This document shows, in pieces, positions 45,753-54,981 of a stretch of DNA of 64,000 nt (positions are counted from its first letter, which is position 1; every line of letters begins with the position of its first letter). The notes beneath the pieces were generated by a model, which worked only from the letters and a program-made list of their open reading frames with translations, was not told the DNA's origin and searched no databases. The DNA lies in the NCBI RefSeq assembly GCF_009826895.1, contig NZ_WUMV01000001.1:620001-684000 (forward strand), in the 5' to 3' direction. Made by a program: the position numbers and the translations under genes. This stretch comes from Stappia sediminis. GTDB taxonomy: Bacteria; Pseudomonadota; Alphaproteobacteria; Rhizobiales; Stappiaceae.

Positions 45753-46817
45753 TCACTGGGCCAGACTGCTGTCAGACAATTCGCCAATGCCCTTGGAAGC
45801 GATAACCTCCACTTCACGGTCGAGCCCGGTTTCCACGTTGAAGACACGCGAATAGTTGGTGCTGTTGTTGCGCGCCACGACGTGATACTCGCCCGATGCA
45901 AGCACGAAGGAGGGAAACGCGCCCGTGGCCTCCACAACCGCGTCGCCGCCCGGTGTCAGAACCGACCAGGACGTGTTGGCAAGAGCTTCGCCGCCTTCCT
46001 CCTTGACGAGCTTCAGTGTGATCATCGCCGCGTTGTGGTAGATGATCGCTTCCGTAAGCTTGCCGGGTTCCACACGCATGTCGGCGCGCACCACGGCGTT
46101 GACCGATCCATAGCGGCTGACGACATGATAGGTATCGGCGTTCAGGCGCACGATCTCGCCCGGCCGTACGTTGCTTGCCACGATCTTGCGTTCGCCACGC
46201 GTATCGAATTCCGTCTCGTAGATGTCGAAGAGCACGGTGCCGGATTCGATCGGCAGGTGATCGGCAAGTTCCGCATCGAGGCGCAGCCCCCCCGCGCTCA
46301 GGATGATGGTGCGGGAATCGACGCCTTTCTTCACCGTAATGCGGCTTGTCGTTCCGGCGTGGCCATAAGCGGTGTGGACGAGGTAGGAGCCTGGATCGAG
46401 ACGGAATTCCGCATCCCCCCCGGCGGCTGAAGCCACCATCTCCAGCTTGCCGTCGCCTTCCTTCGGTTCGGAGTAGACGCGCCACGCGACGCCGCGCGAC
46501 AGTGGTTCGCCTTCTTCGGTCAGCTTGGCGACCAGATAGAGCGCGCCTTCATCGCCGAACTGGTTGAACGGGCCGGCATCGGGCAGATTGGATGGGGCAT
46601 AGGGGGTGATGGTCGGTGTAAGTGCGGGGCGCGGCGGCCCATCCAGAACCGATTCCAGCGTGTCCTTGTCGCTATCCTCGTCGATGCTGTTCACATCGGG
46701 CTTGGGCAGCGGCAGCACGCTGTCTTCGGCTGCGGCGATAGGAGAAAGGAGAAGGGCACAACCGAGCGCGATCGACGCAAGAAGCCTGTTGAATTTTCCG
46801 CCGGCGCTGGCCGTCAT
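45753..46817 (-). CDS. Conserved secreted protein with beta-sandwich repeats
   Basis: A 354-residue exported protein: signal peptide (residues 1-30, to PIAAAED), a Pro/Asp-rich linker (31-85), then four similar beta-rich segments, each with a PG(S/E/K) turn and a Y.V...Y or EYHVVARN strand (DPGSYLVHTAYGHAG, NADTYHVVSRYGSV, LASGEYHVVARNNS). This looks like carboxypeptidase-regulatory/PEGA-like repeats of the cell surface. No enzymatic motif is seen; function unknown. It stands alone between a palindrome pair and the divergent nitroreductase. Confidence 0.7.
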   Translation of the reverse strand: MTASAGGKFNRLLASIALGCALLLSPIAAAEDSVLPLPKPDVNSIDEDSDKDTLESVLDGPPRPALTPTITPYAPSNLPDAGPFNQFGDEGALYLVAKLTEEGEPLSRGVAWRVYSEPKEGDGKLEMVASAAGGDAEFRLDPGSYLVHTAYGHAGTTSRITVKKGVDSRTIILSAGGLRLDAELADHLPIESGTVLFDIYETEFDTRGERKIVASNVRPGEIVRLNADTYHVVSRYGSVNAVVRADMRVEPGKLTEAIIYHNAAMITLKLVKEEGGEALANTSWSVLTPGGDAVVEATGAFPSFVLASGEYHVVARNNSTNYSRVFNVETGLDREVEVIASKGIGELSDSSLAQ

Positions 46818-47030
46818 CCGCCCCGTCTCCTGATCGTCGTTCCGGTTGATTTGGTCAGTGTGCTTTGTGGCCGCAAAACTTGGGCGATTTCAAGTCCTGA
46901 CCCCACAATAGGTGGTGGTGAACATTGTTTAAACGCCATGTTTGCTCCCGCACGATTGACAGGGGCAGACAGTTCATTACCTCTTGCGTTTCGATGAGAA
47001 GCGTTCGGCTTCTTGAGACTAGGGATAACG

Positions 47031-47615
47031 ATGACGCAAGAAACGAACGATGCGCTGCGCCTGCTTTTGACCCGGCGGTCCCATCCGGCGATTTCGCTGG
47101 AGGGGCCTGCGCCCGACGAGGAGACCTTGAACACGCTTTTGACGGCCGCGTCGCGCGTGCCCGACCATGGCAAGCTGGCGCCCTGGCGTTTCCTGATCAT
47201 CCGCGGTGAGGCAAGGCAGCGCGCCGGGGAGCGGCTTCTGGCGATCGCCGAGCAAAAAAACGGCCCGCTTGGCGACGATCTGCGCAAGCAGGAACTGGAG
47301 CGTTTTTCGCGCGCGCCGCTGGTCGTCGCGGTGATCAGCCGGGCCGCGGTTCATCCGAAAATTCCGGTGTGGGAACAGGAGCTTTCGGCGGGTGCGGTTT
47401 GCATGAACCTTCTGACGGCGGCGCATGCAGCCGGCTTCGCCGCGCAATGGCTGACGGAATGGCCTGCCTTCGATCCCGACGTCGCAAATCTTTTCGGCAT
47501 GCAGGAGGGGGAGCGTTTCGCGGGCTTTGTCTACATAGGCCGCCCAACCGTACAGCCCGCCGAACGCCCGAGACCGGAACTTTCCGAAATCGCAAGTACG
47601 TGGACAGGGGAGTAA
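47031..47615 (+). CDS. Nitroreductase family protein
   Basis: A 194-residue FMN-dependent nitroreductase-fold protein: LLTRRSHPAIS at the start (FMN-binding RRS), AASRVPDHGKLAPWRFLII, GAVCMNLLTAAHAAGFAAQW, and the end GFVYIGRP. Members reduce nitro groups, quinones or flavins with NAD(P)H. The start at 47031 gives the usual N-terminus. It is followed after 8 bp by a flavin reductase-type gene, so the pair is probably one transcript and may share flavin chemistry. Confidence 0.88.
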   Translation: MTQETNDALRLLLTRRSHPAISLEGPAPDEETLNTLLTAASRVPDHGKLAPWRFLIIRGEARQRAGERLLAIAEQKNGPLGDDLRKQELERFSRAPLVVAVISRAAVHPKIPVWEQELSAGAVCMNLLTAAHAAGFAAQWLTEWPAFDPDVANLFGMQEGERFAGFVYIGRPTVQPAERPRPELSEIASTWTGE

Positions 47616-47623
47616 CGAAGAAC

Positions 47624-48226
47624 GTGTTCTACGAAACGGAAAAGAACGACCACGGCCTGCCGCACAATCCGTTCAAGGCGATCGTCGCACCGCGCCCGAT
47701 CGGGTGGATCGGATCGCTCGATGCCGAAGGCCGTCCCAATCTCGCTCCCTACAGCTTCTTCAACGCCGTCGCCGACAGTCCGCCGATGGTGCTGTTTTCT
47801 TCCACCGGCTTCAAGGATTCCGCCGCCAATATCGAGGCTTGCGGGGATTTCACCTGCAGCCTTGCGACGCTTGACCTGAAAGAGGCCATGAACATGTCCT
47901 CCGGCGCCTTCGAGCATGGCGTTTCGGAGTTTGAAAGGGCGGGTTTGACGGCGGCCCCCTCGCGCCTTGTGAAATCGCCGCATGTGGCGGAGGCGAAGGC
48001 CGTTCTGGAGTGCCGCTATCTCCAGACGATCCGCCCGCGCGCGCTGGACGGGCAAGAGGTCAATTCCTGGATCGTTCTGGGGCAGGTCGTCGGCATTCAC
48101 ATCGCTGACGATGCGATCGTGGACGGTCGCTTCGACGTGACGAAGGTCAAGACGATCTCTCGCCTCGGCTACATGGACTATGCGGCCGTGGAAGAGGTCT
48201 TCCAGATGAGGCGGCCGAAAGTTTGA
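47624..48226 (+). CDS. Flavin reductase family protein (FMN-binding split barrel)
   Basis: A 200-residue protein of the flavin reductase-like family: KAIVAPRPIGWIGSLDAEG with the typical PRPI/GWI core, NLAPYSFFNAVADSPPMVLFS and KDSAANIEACGDFTCSL. The start is a GTG at 47624 (VFYETEKND), since GGGGAG lies 11 bp upstream at the end of the nitroreductase gene and no ATG is near. Such proteins bind FMN and reduce it or carry out related oxidoreductions. Partner of the nitroreductase. Confidence 0.88.
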   Translation: MFYETEKNDHGLPHNPFKAIVAPRPIGWIGSLDAEGRPNLAPYSFFNAVADSPPMVLFSSTGFKDSAANIEACGDFTCSLATLDLKEAMNMSSGAFEHGVSEFERAGLTAAPSRLVKSPHVAEAKAVLECRYLQTIRPRALDGQEVNSWIVLGQVVGIHIADDAIVDGRFDVTKVKTISRLGYMDYAAVEEVFQMRRPKV

Positions 48227-48229
48227 GGG

Positions 48230-49111
48230 CTACGCCTTTCCCGCCGCCCTGGCACGCGCAAGAAGCTTTTCCGCGCGTTTGAGGTGCGGCATGTCGAGCA
48301 TCTCGCCGTCAAGGCCGACGACGCCGGCATTGCCCGCGTCGGCAAAAGCCTTGACGATGCGTCTGGCCTTCTCGATATCCGCATCACCCGGCGTGAATAC
48401 GTCGTTGATCACGGGAACCTGTGCCGGGTGGATCGCCATCTTCGCGGTGAACCCGTCGCGAAGCGCTGCTTCGGCTTCTCTCCTCAGCCCCGCTTCATCG
48501 CGAAAGTTGGTGAAGACGGAATCGATAGGCTGGACGCCGGCGGCAACCGCACCAAGCAGGCAGAGCGAGCGCGCCAGCCTGTAGACATCCGTATAGGCGC
48601 CGTTTTCGTCGCGATTGGAGAGCGCGCCTATATCGGCGGACAGGTCCTCGCCGCCCCATGTCATGCCCTGTAGCCGGGGGCTCGAGCCGCGATAGCTGCC
48701 GAGGTTGAACACGGAGGCCGCGGTCTCCGTCGCAACAACCAGAATCCCGGTCTTGCCGTCGCCAATCCCGTTGATTGCTTCCTGCACGCCGATCTTGCCG
48801 TCGAGATGGGCGACGTCCGCCCCTGAAACCGACTTCGGCAGCATGATGCCGTCGGGCGCCGCATGCATCACCTGATCCAGATCGTGATCGGTCTGGCCGG
48901 TGTCGAAGGCGTTTACGCGCACGAAAAGGCGAGGGCGGTTACTTTCGCCGATATGCGATTTCAGGAATTCCGCCGTGGTCTTGCGCGCTTGCGGTTTGGC
49001 GTCTTCTGCCACGGAATCCTCAAGGTCGATCAGGAGCACGTCGGTACCCGAAGCAAACGCCTTGTCGAGTTTCTTCGGGCTGTCGCCTGGAACGAAAAGC
49101 AGCGAGCGCAT
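48230..49111 (-). CDS. CitE-like CoA ester lyase (HpcH/HpaI aldolase family)
   Basis: A 293-residue TIM-barrel protein of the CitE/malyl-CoA lyase group: MRSLLFVPGDSPKKLDKA, LIDLEDSVAEDAK, RVNAFDTG, ILVVATETAASVFN (metal-ligand Glu), MTWGGEDLSADIGA with the second acidic ligand, and AKMAIHPAQV. Known members cleave citramalyl- or malyl-type CoA thioesters. It is 3 bp from the MaoC gene on the same strand, so both probably act in one CoA-ester pathway. Confidence 0.88.
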   Translation of the reverse strand: MRSLLFVPGDSPKKLDKAFASGTDVLLIDLEDSVAEDAKPQARKTTAEFLKSHIGESNRPRLFVRVNAFDTGQTDHDLDQVMHAAPDGIMLPKSVSGADVAHLDGKIGVQEAINGIGDGKTGILVVATETAASVFNLGSYRGSSPRLQGMTWGGEDLSADIGALSNRDENGAYTDVYRLARSLCLLGAVAAGVQPIDSVFTNFRDEAGLRREAEAALRDGFTAKMAIHPAQVPVINDVFTPGDADIEKARRIVKAFADAGNAGVVGLDGEMLDMPHLKRAEKLLARARAAGKA

Positions 49112-49114
49112 GTC

Positions 49115-49576
49115 TCAGCCTCCTGCGGATTTCTTCTTCATGAAGGCCTGACGGCGGCATATGGCAACCAGCTCGTCATGCTGGTTGAACGTCTTGTGCT
49201 CGAACTCGACGATGCCGGCATCGGGCCGCGATTTCGATTCCCGCTTCGATATCACTTCGGTCGTGCAATGCACGCTGTCGCCCTGGAAGAGCGGCTTGGG
49301 GAATTTTACATCGCTCATGCCGAGATTGGCGATCGTCGTTCCCACCGTCGTATCGTTTACCGAGATTCCGATCATGAGGCCCAGCGTAAACAGGCTGTTC
49401 ATCAGCGGCTGGCCCCACTCCGTCTGCGTTTCGCAGAAGTGCCGGTCGATGTGAAGCGGCTGCGGATTGAGCGTCAGGTTGGAGAACAGCATGTTGTCCA
49501 TTTCCGTGACCGTACGCGTCAACGTGTGGTGAAAAACATGCCCGACTTCGAATTCCTCGAAATGCAAACCCGGCAT
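49115..49576 (-). CDS. MaoC family hot-dog dehydratase
   Basis: A 153-residue single hot-dog domain protein with the hydratase 2 pattern: FEVGHVFHHTLTRTVTEMDN, then the catalytic Asp/His-like NPQPLHIDRHFCE and the MNSLFTLGLMIGISVNDTT helix. GGGAGG precedes the start. It is the promoter-proximal gene of a pair with the CitE-like lyase. Hydration of an enoyl-CoA such as mesaconyl- or itaconyl-type followed by lyase cleavage is a plausible sequence, inferred from pairing only. Confidence 0.87.
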   Translation of the reverse strand: MPGLHFEEFEVGHVFHHTLTRTVTEMDNMLFSNLTLNPQPLHIDRHFCETQTEWGQPLMNSLFTLGLMIGISVNDTTVGTTIANLGMSDVKFPKPLFQGDSVHCTTEVISKRESKSRPDAGIVEFEHKTFNQHDELVAICRRQAFMKKKSAGG

Positions 49577-49823
49577 TTTTTGCCTCCCGTTTCGTAAGTT
49601 CGATGCGGCGAAGCTACTGAAACGACTTCACTTCATCGATATTGCCAGCCGCAATAGCCTCTACTTCTGGCAAAACGCAACTGCTCTTAAGGACTATTAA
49701 CTGCCCATTAACCGTAAATGTCCGAGGCTTCCTTCCAGCCTGACGAGTCCCGCCGTCGGTTGTGCTTTCAATTGCGTATGAATCCGCCGATGGATCAAGA
49801 ACAAAAGGCTGAAGGAGGTTGGC

Positions 49824-50984
49824 ATGAAGATTGGCGAAACGGCCAGTATTGCCGCGCGCATCGAACACGCCTTTCAGGCCGCAAGCACCACGACGGGAAC
49901 GTCGTTCGACTATCTCGTGCGCACCGCCCGCCGCGAATCCGGCTTCGATGCCGATGCGAAGGCGGAAACGTCGAGTGCTTCCGGGCTTTTTCAGTTTATC
50001 GAAAGCACGTGGCTCGAAACGGTGAGGGATTCGGGCGCGCGGCACGGGCTTGGCCATTATGCCGAAAAGATAAAGCTGACGGCATCCGGGAAGCCATATG
50101 TGGAGGATGCGGGGCTGCGCCGGGAAATTCTTGCCCTTCGCGACAATGTGGAGATCGCATCTCGCCTCGCCGGCGAATTCACGCGCAAGAATGCGGACTA
50201 TCTGAAGGAGGCTATCGGCCGTCCGCCATCGGACGGAGAGCTCTATATCGCCCATTTCCTGGGCGCGCATGGCGCGGAGCGGCTAATCAATCTTGCCGAA
50301 TACGCGCCCGATACGCCTGCCGACAGGATATTTTCCGACCAGGCCCGCGCCAACAAGGCGATCTTCTACAACAAGGACGGCAGCGCCCGCACGATCGATG
50401 AAGTCTATGGCGCTCTCATACGCCAGCACGCGCCATCGTCCACGCAACTTGCTTTCGCCGGCGGCGGACAGACTCCGGTTCCGGTGGCAAGGGATGAGAA
50501 GGCTGCGGACTTCGCGCTTGGTTTCGGGGCGGCTGCAAATGGCGGCAACCCGGCAAGCCGGGTGCTTTCCGGTTGGTCCGCCACCAATAAGGCCTCCTCT
50601 CCCTTTCATGCGCTTTTCCAGAACAGGTCTGATGTTGCCGCCGGCGGGTTCGGCGCCGGGTTTTTCGACGCCTACCGTGTCCAGGAGGCAGCCCAGGATC
50701 CGGCCTTCGCTGCGCCGGTCTCCGCAGCCACTACCACGGAAGGCAGGGCAACATCCGTCAGGAATTCGGCTGGCGTACCCCGCTCGCGCCCGCTGGAACA
50801 TGTTGGCTCTGTGCCGATTTCCATCCGGGAAAGTGCTCGTGCATTCGCAGGACGGCCGCTCGATCTGACGCAGGCTCCGGAGGTCGCGGCCACGTTGCGG
50901 CTTGTGGATGGGCCGCTCAATCTGACCACCTTCCTGCGCTACCAGCCTTATCGCGAGCCGGAGGAAATCCTTCCACCGGTCTGA
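49824..50984 (+). CDS. Transglycosylase SLT-fold protein with disordered C-terminus
   Basis: A 386-residue protein without an obvious signal peptide. Residues about 20-160 look like an SLT lysozyme-type domain: YLVRTARRESGFDADAKAE with the candidate catalytic Glu, then SSASGLFQFIESTWLETV. The C-terminal half is low in hydrophobics and rich in Ala/Ser/Pro/Gly, so probably disordered. GAAGGAGG precedes the start. It may be exported by a non-Sec route or act in flagellar or secretion-system assembly, as some rhizobial SLT proteins do; that is inference. Confidence 0.75.
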   Translation: MKIGETASIAARIEHAFQAASTTTGTSFDYLVRTARRESGFDADAKAETSSASGLFQFIESTWLETVRDSGARHGLGHYAEKIKLTASGKPYVEDAGLRREILALRDNVEIASRLAGEFTRKNADYLKEAIGRPPSDGELYIAHFLGAHGAERLINLAEYAPDTPADRIFSDQARANKAIFYNKDGSARTIDEVYGALIRQHAPSSTQLAFAGGGQTPVPVARDEKAADFALGFGAAANGGNPASRVLSGWSATNKASSPFHALFQNRSDVAAGGFGAGFFDAYRVQEAAQDPAFAAPVSAATTTEGRATSVRNSAGVPRSRPLEHVGSVPISIRESARAFAGRPLDLTQAPEVAATLRLVDGPLNLTTFLRYQPYREPEEILPPV

Positions 50985-51167
50985 ATGCGGAGCCTTCGTC
51001 ATTCTTGCGATTATGGTAAACCAATCGTTAAGCATTCTCGCTGTATCGTTAAAATCACTCACCGGACAATGTTGGTGGTGCGGCAATAAAGTAACGTTGC
51101 GTCAATTGCTTGCGGCGCCGCAGAGCTGTCCAATGGAACAGTGCACGCATCGGGACTGTGGAACGCC

Positions 51168-52304
51168 ATGATCGTTCAGGAATTCCTTCGCTGGGTACGC
51201 ACGGCTCCTGACCATCGGCGCGCGGAAGCGACAAGCGCGCTGGCGCGGGCCTGGCTCTATTCGCAAATGAGCGAAGAAGACAGGCAAGCTGCCGAAGCTG
51301 CGATGACGATCCTGCTTGACGACCATGCTCCGGAGGTTCGTCAGGCTCTTGCGTGGGCGCTGGCGCGGGCAGAGGAGGCGCCGCGCCACATTATCCTGGC
51401 CCTTGCAAACGACGCGCCGGAAATCGCTGAGATCGTGCTCGGGCAGTCGCCCGTCATTCTCGATATCGAGCTGGTCGACTATGCGGCTTCGGTGGAAGAT
51501 CGCCTCCAGGTTGTGATAGCGCGACGTACCGGCCTTTCAGCCGCCGTTGCCGCCGCGGTCGCCGAAGTCGGTGCGTTGGATGCCTGCATTGCGCTGGTCG
51601 AGAACGAGACCGCGAGGATCGCGCAGTTCAGCATGGCCCGCCTGGTGGAGCGTCATGGCGAGGTGGCGGCTCTGCGCAATGCCCTGATGGCGCGCGGCGA
51701 TACGCCGCTCCACATCCGCCAGATGCTCTTGAAGCGGCTGGGCGACATGCTTTCCACGCATCCGCTCGTCCAAAGCGGCCTGTCGCCGGACCGCATCGAA
51801 CAGGCGGTGGTGGAAGCGCGCGACAGGGCAACGGTCGCGATGGCTTGCGATGTCACGGCGCAGGAGGCGGAGGCACTGGTGGAGCACCTGCGCGTTTCGG
51901 AACAATTGACGGCAGGGCTGTTGTTGCGCGCGGTTTGTGCCGGCAACATCCGCTTGTTCGAGGCGGCATTGGCGCGGCTGACGGATGTTCCCCTGCCGCG
52001 CGTGTTCGATATCGTCGGCGCGGGACGTGTGGGGGCTCTCAGGGCCTTGCTTTCGAAATCCGGACTGCCGCCGCGCACCCATAGGGCCTTCGTTATCGCG
52101 ATCGAGGTCTGGCGCGATCTGCGCGATGACGTCATTCCCGGCGATCCGCTGACGACGCGGCGCATGGTGGAACGCATACTCACCCGATACGAGGATTTCG
52201 ATCAGAACGAACTCGACGATCTCCTTGCCATGCTGCGCCGTGTGGCGACGGAAACCGCGCGAGAAGCCGCCCGTGCGTTCGTTGACCGTACGCTTGCGGC
52301 CTGA
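51168..52304 (+). CDS. DUF2336 domain protein, HEAT-like repeats
   Basis: About 378 residues, all helical, with the alphaproteobacterial DUF2336 pattern: LLDDHAPEVRQALAWALA, LALANDAPEIAEIVL, ARRTGLSAAVAAAVAEVG, VSEQLTAGLLLRAVCAGNIR and LFEAALARLTDVP. HEAT-like repeats suggest a protein-binding role. The ATG at 51168 is preferred to an in-frame GTG at 51141. Cytoplasmic, function unknown. It is followed on the opposite strand by an Hpt protein and a response regulator, which suggests a signalling neighbourhood. Confidence 0.8.
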   Translation: MIVQEFLRWVRTAPDHRRAEATSALARAWLYSQMSEEDRQAAEAAMTILLDDHAPEVRQALAWALARAEEAPRHIILALANDAPEIAEIVLGQSPVILDIELVDYAASVEDRLQVVIARRTGLSAAVAAAVAEVGALDACIALVENETARIAQFSMARLVERHGEVAALRNALMARGDTPLHIRQMLLKRLGDMLSTHPLVQSGLSPDRIEQAVVEARDRATVAMACDVTAQEAEALVEHLRVSEQLTAGLLLRAVCAGNIRLFEAALARLTDVPLPRVFDIVGAGRVGALRALLSKSGLPPRTHRAFVIAIEVWRDLRDDVIPGDPLTTRRMVERILTRYEDFDQNELDDLLAMLRRVATETAREAARAFVDRTLAA

Positions 52305-52442
52305 CCTACGGTCCTTTCCGGCAATTCCGCTGCAATTGAATGCACGGCTACCGTTGGAACATATTGAACCTGTGTCGATTTCCTGATCCACCAAACCAAC
52401 GTTGCTTCGGTGGAAGGAGCTCTAATCTCGCTTTGCAGCCTG

Positions 52443-52955
52443 TCAGCTTCGCTGGGCGATAAAATCGTCGGTGACGTCCGCAAGCCGTTCCACCAGGGCC
52501 TTGGCCGTGCGGTTTTCGTCCGTTGCCCGCTCCGCAACCATGGCGCGGATGGCGTCCACATGCTGCTGAAGCAGGGTCTTGGGCACATCCCTCGTCGGCT
52601 TCACGCTCTCCAGCAGATAGCAGAGATTTCCGGCGATAGCGCCGACGAGCGGAAAGCCCAGCGTGCCAGCCTGTCCCTTAATATCGTGGCTTGCTCGAAA
52701 TATTTCGTCGCCGGCGTCTGCGGAGATGGACGATTCGCCCGCCGCCTTTGCCCAGACATCGAAAAGCGTCTGCACTTCATCGCCCATCCACCGGTCGAAC
52801 TCGGCGGAAAGGCTCTCAAGCGCTTCTTCCGCGGCCTTGACCGGATCGAAGCGGGCGGCTTCCCGTTCATCGAGTACCCGGACCTTGGCGCGCAGGTCGC
52901 GCGGTGGCTTCACCACCTCGTAGTCCGATGTTTCGTTCGCGTTGTCACCCGCCAT
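52443..52955 (-). CDS. Hpt domain phosphotransfer protein
   Basis: A 170-residue cytoplasmic protein. Residues about 60-165 form an Hpt four-helix bundle with the phospho-accepting His in FRASHDIKGQAGTLGF. The N-terminal 50 residues are polar. Hpt proteins shuttle phosphate between receiver domains. It lies between a DUF2336 gene (convergent) and a single-receiver response regulator on the same strand 149 bp upstream, which is the most obvious partner. Confidence 0.9.
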   Translation of the reverse strand: MAGDNANETSDYEVVKPPRDLRAKVRVLDEREAARFDPVKAAEEALESLSAEFDRWMGDEVQTLFDVWAKAAGESSISADAGDEIFRASHDIKGQAGTLGFPLVGAIAGNLCYLLESVKPTRDVPKTLLQQHVDAIRAMVAERATDENRTAKALVERLADVTDDFIAQRS

Positions 52956-53104
52956 GTCGTATGTCCCAAGGAGCCGTCCGTAATCGGATCAGACTATAGA
53001 ATCGCATAAAAGTTGATTGATTATATAGGCTGTCCACATTTTCGGTTTGCCCGTCGTCGCATTTTTCCGCGGCAGAAGTTATCGCCCGCATGTATTGCGT
53101 GGCA

Positions 53105-53656
53105 CTATCTGGTGCCGGTCCGCCGGATCTGGCCGGGCTGATCCAGTTCGTATTGATCCACCATCGGGCCGCCGCGTCGTTCCTCGCCCGTATAGTCCGT
53201 CGCCCGGAAACGGCGGCGATCCGGCCCGAAGAAGGTCTTCGTGCGAATGAAATCGCGCTGGTTGAGAACGCAGTTCGCAATTCTGAGGTAAAGACCCTTC
53301 GTGGAGATCGGCTTGCAGAGCACTTCGCTTACGCCGGCATCGCGAGCGGCGATGATATGCCGCTTCTCGGAGTAGGCGGTGACGGCGATAATCGGCACGA
53401 AACAACCCGGGCGCGGGCTTTTTCTGATCATCCGGGTGAGTTCCGCCCCGTTTAGAAACGGCATGCGCCAGTCCAGCAGGACGATGTCCGGCCCGATTTT
53501 CTGAAACATTTCCCAGGCTTCGATGCCATCTTCGGCTTCCACGATCTCGCGAAGGCCAAGCCCGTCCAGAACGGTATGCAGGATTTTGCGCATGTGGACA
53601 TTGTCGTCCACAATCATTGCCGTAATCTTCGAAAGGTCGACCCGAAGATAGTTCAT
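53105..53656 (-). CDS. Single-domain response regulator (receiver with short C-terminal tail)
   Basis: A 183-residue protein. The receiver domain has the acidic pair in TAMIVDDNVHMRK, the phospho-Asp in IVLLDWRMPF, Thr in IIAVTAYS and Lys in VLCKPIS. After it come about 60 residues (FIRTKTFFGPDRRRFR, EERRGGP) without a DNA-binding or enzymatic domain. The start at 53656 is chosen because the receiver begins soon after it. It probably exchanges phosphate with the neighbouring Hpt protein. Confidence 0.9.
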   Translation of the reverse strand: MNYLRVDLSKITAMIVDDNVHMRKILHTVLDGLGLREIVEAEDGIEAWEMFQKIGPDIVLLDWRMPFLNGAELTRMIRKSPRPGCFVPIIAVTAYSEKRHIIAARDAGVSEVLCKPISTKGLYLRIANCVLNQRDFIRTKTFFGPDRRRFRATDYTGEERRGGPMVDQYELDQPGQIRRTGTR

Positions 53657-53806
53657 CGCGAGTGTTTTCTTTCGCCTGAAGGTAAAAAAATGTCTGCTCA
53701 CGCAAGCGGACCTGGAAAAAATACAAAGTTTTCCTTAAGGAAGTGCGAAAGAAGAGGCGTTGTATCGATGGGGCGATCTTTATTCAGGCCTGATGAATTG
53801 CCGCGC

Positions 53807-54589
53807 TCAATATCGGAACATTTCGCTCAATATTCGTTCGTCCCAGCCGTGGCCATCGTCGAAGGCGATCAGGCTGGAGTTTTTCGGGTCTTCGTGCACC
53901 ATTACCCGCGTGACGTGGCGAATTTCCGTGTGGTCGGCGGCGGCACTCACCGGTCGCTTGTCGGCTTCCAGCACTTCGATTTCCACACGCGCGCGGTTGG
54001 GAAGCAACGCGCCGCGCCAACGCCTTGGCCGGAAGGCGCTGATGGGCGTCAGCGCCAGGAGCTGAGCTTCTATCGGCAGGATGGGCCCGTGGGCGGAAAG
54101 GTTGTAGGCCGTGCTGCCGGCGGGCGTTGCGACCAGTACGCCGTCGCAGACGAGTTCTTCCATGCGCACACGTCCGTCGACCGAGATTTTCAGCTTCGCC
54201 GCCTGATAGGTTTGGCGCAGAAGCGAGACCTCGTTGATCGCGAGCGCTGCGTGTTCATGCCCGCTCATGTCGGTCGCTTCCATCACAAGTGGATGAAGCT
54301 CGGTCGTGACCGCCTTGCGTATCCGTTCCAGCAGGCCGCTTTCATCGTAATCGTTCATGAGAAAGCCGACGGAGCCCCGGTTCATGCCGTAGATCGGTTT
54401 GCCGGAGTTCATGAAGCGGTGCAGCGTCTGCAGCATGAGGCCGTCGCCGCCGAGCGCCACGATACAGTCCGCCGCCTTGAGGCTGTGCGATCCGTAGCGG
54501 CTTTCCAGCGCCTCGCGCGCGACCTGCGCATCGTCCGTCGGGCTGGCGACGAAGGCTAATGTTTCGATACTTTCCAGTCTGGAGTTCAT
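53807..54589 (-). CDS. nadK: NAD kinase
   Basis: A 260-residue NAD kinase. It has the ATP/NAD site [13 protein letters not shown], the [12 protein letters not shown] motif and the substrate motif [19 protein letters not shown]. It makes NADP from NAD in the cytoplasm. GGAGGAG precedes the ATG at 54589. The divergent cutA start is only 27 bp away, so the promoters of both genes must overlap each other or the coding parts. Confidence 0.96.
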   Translation of the reverse strand: MNSRLESIETLAFVASPTDDAQVAREALESRYGSHSLKAADCIVALGGDGLMLQTLHRFMNSGKPIYGMNRGSVGFLMNDYDESGLLERIRKAVTTELHPLVMEATDMSGHEHAALAINEVSLLRQTYQAAKLKISVDGRVRMEELVCDGVLVATPAGSTAYNLSAHGPILPIEAQLLALTPISAFRPRRWRGALLPNRARVEIEVLEADKRPVSAAADHTEIRHVTRVMVHEDPKNSSLIAFDDGHGWDERILSEMFRY

Positions 54590-54616
54590 GCGGCTCCTCC
54601 CCATTCAGGAGGTAAC

Positions 54617-54979
54617 ATGCCGCGCGGAAAATGGGAATCCTCTCGAATGACGACGAAAAGCGATATCGTACTGATCTACGCAACCTTTCCTGACGAAAAG
54701 GCGGCGCGCGAGGCGGCCCGCGCCCTTATCGGCGAGCGCCTGGCGGCTTGCGTCAACTTCTGGCCCGGCATGCGCTCCGTCTATCGCTGGCAAGGCGAGG
54801 TGGAGGAGGGTGAAGAGATCGTCTTCATCGCCAAGACGACCGTGGAAAATGCCGCAAGGGTGAGGGCGCGCATTGCCGAAATGCATCCTTACGATGAACC
54901 TGCCATGGTCGACATTGCGACGCTTGGCGGCGCGGAAAGCTATCTCGGCTGGATCCGGGCCGAAACCTCGGGCAACTAA
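54617..54979 (+). CDS. cutA: Divalent cation tolerance protein CutA
   Basis: A 120-residue CutA: IVLIYATFPDEKAAREAARA, ERLAACVNFWPGMRSVYRWQGE and HPYDEPAMVDI. CutA forms trimers with a PII-like fold and is tied to copper tolerance in E. coli, though its biochemical role is not settled. The ATG at 54617 has a perfect AGGAGG 4 bp upstream; an internal ATG at 54647 would give the more common length. Divergent from nadK. Confidence 0.93.
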   Translation: MPRGKWESSRMTTKSDIVLIYATFPDEKAAREAARALIGERLAACVNFWPGMRSVYRWQGEVEEGEEIVFIAKTTVENAARVRARIAEMHPYDEPAMVDIATLGGAESYLGWIRAETSGN

Positions 54980-54981
54980 AC

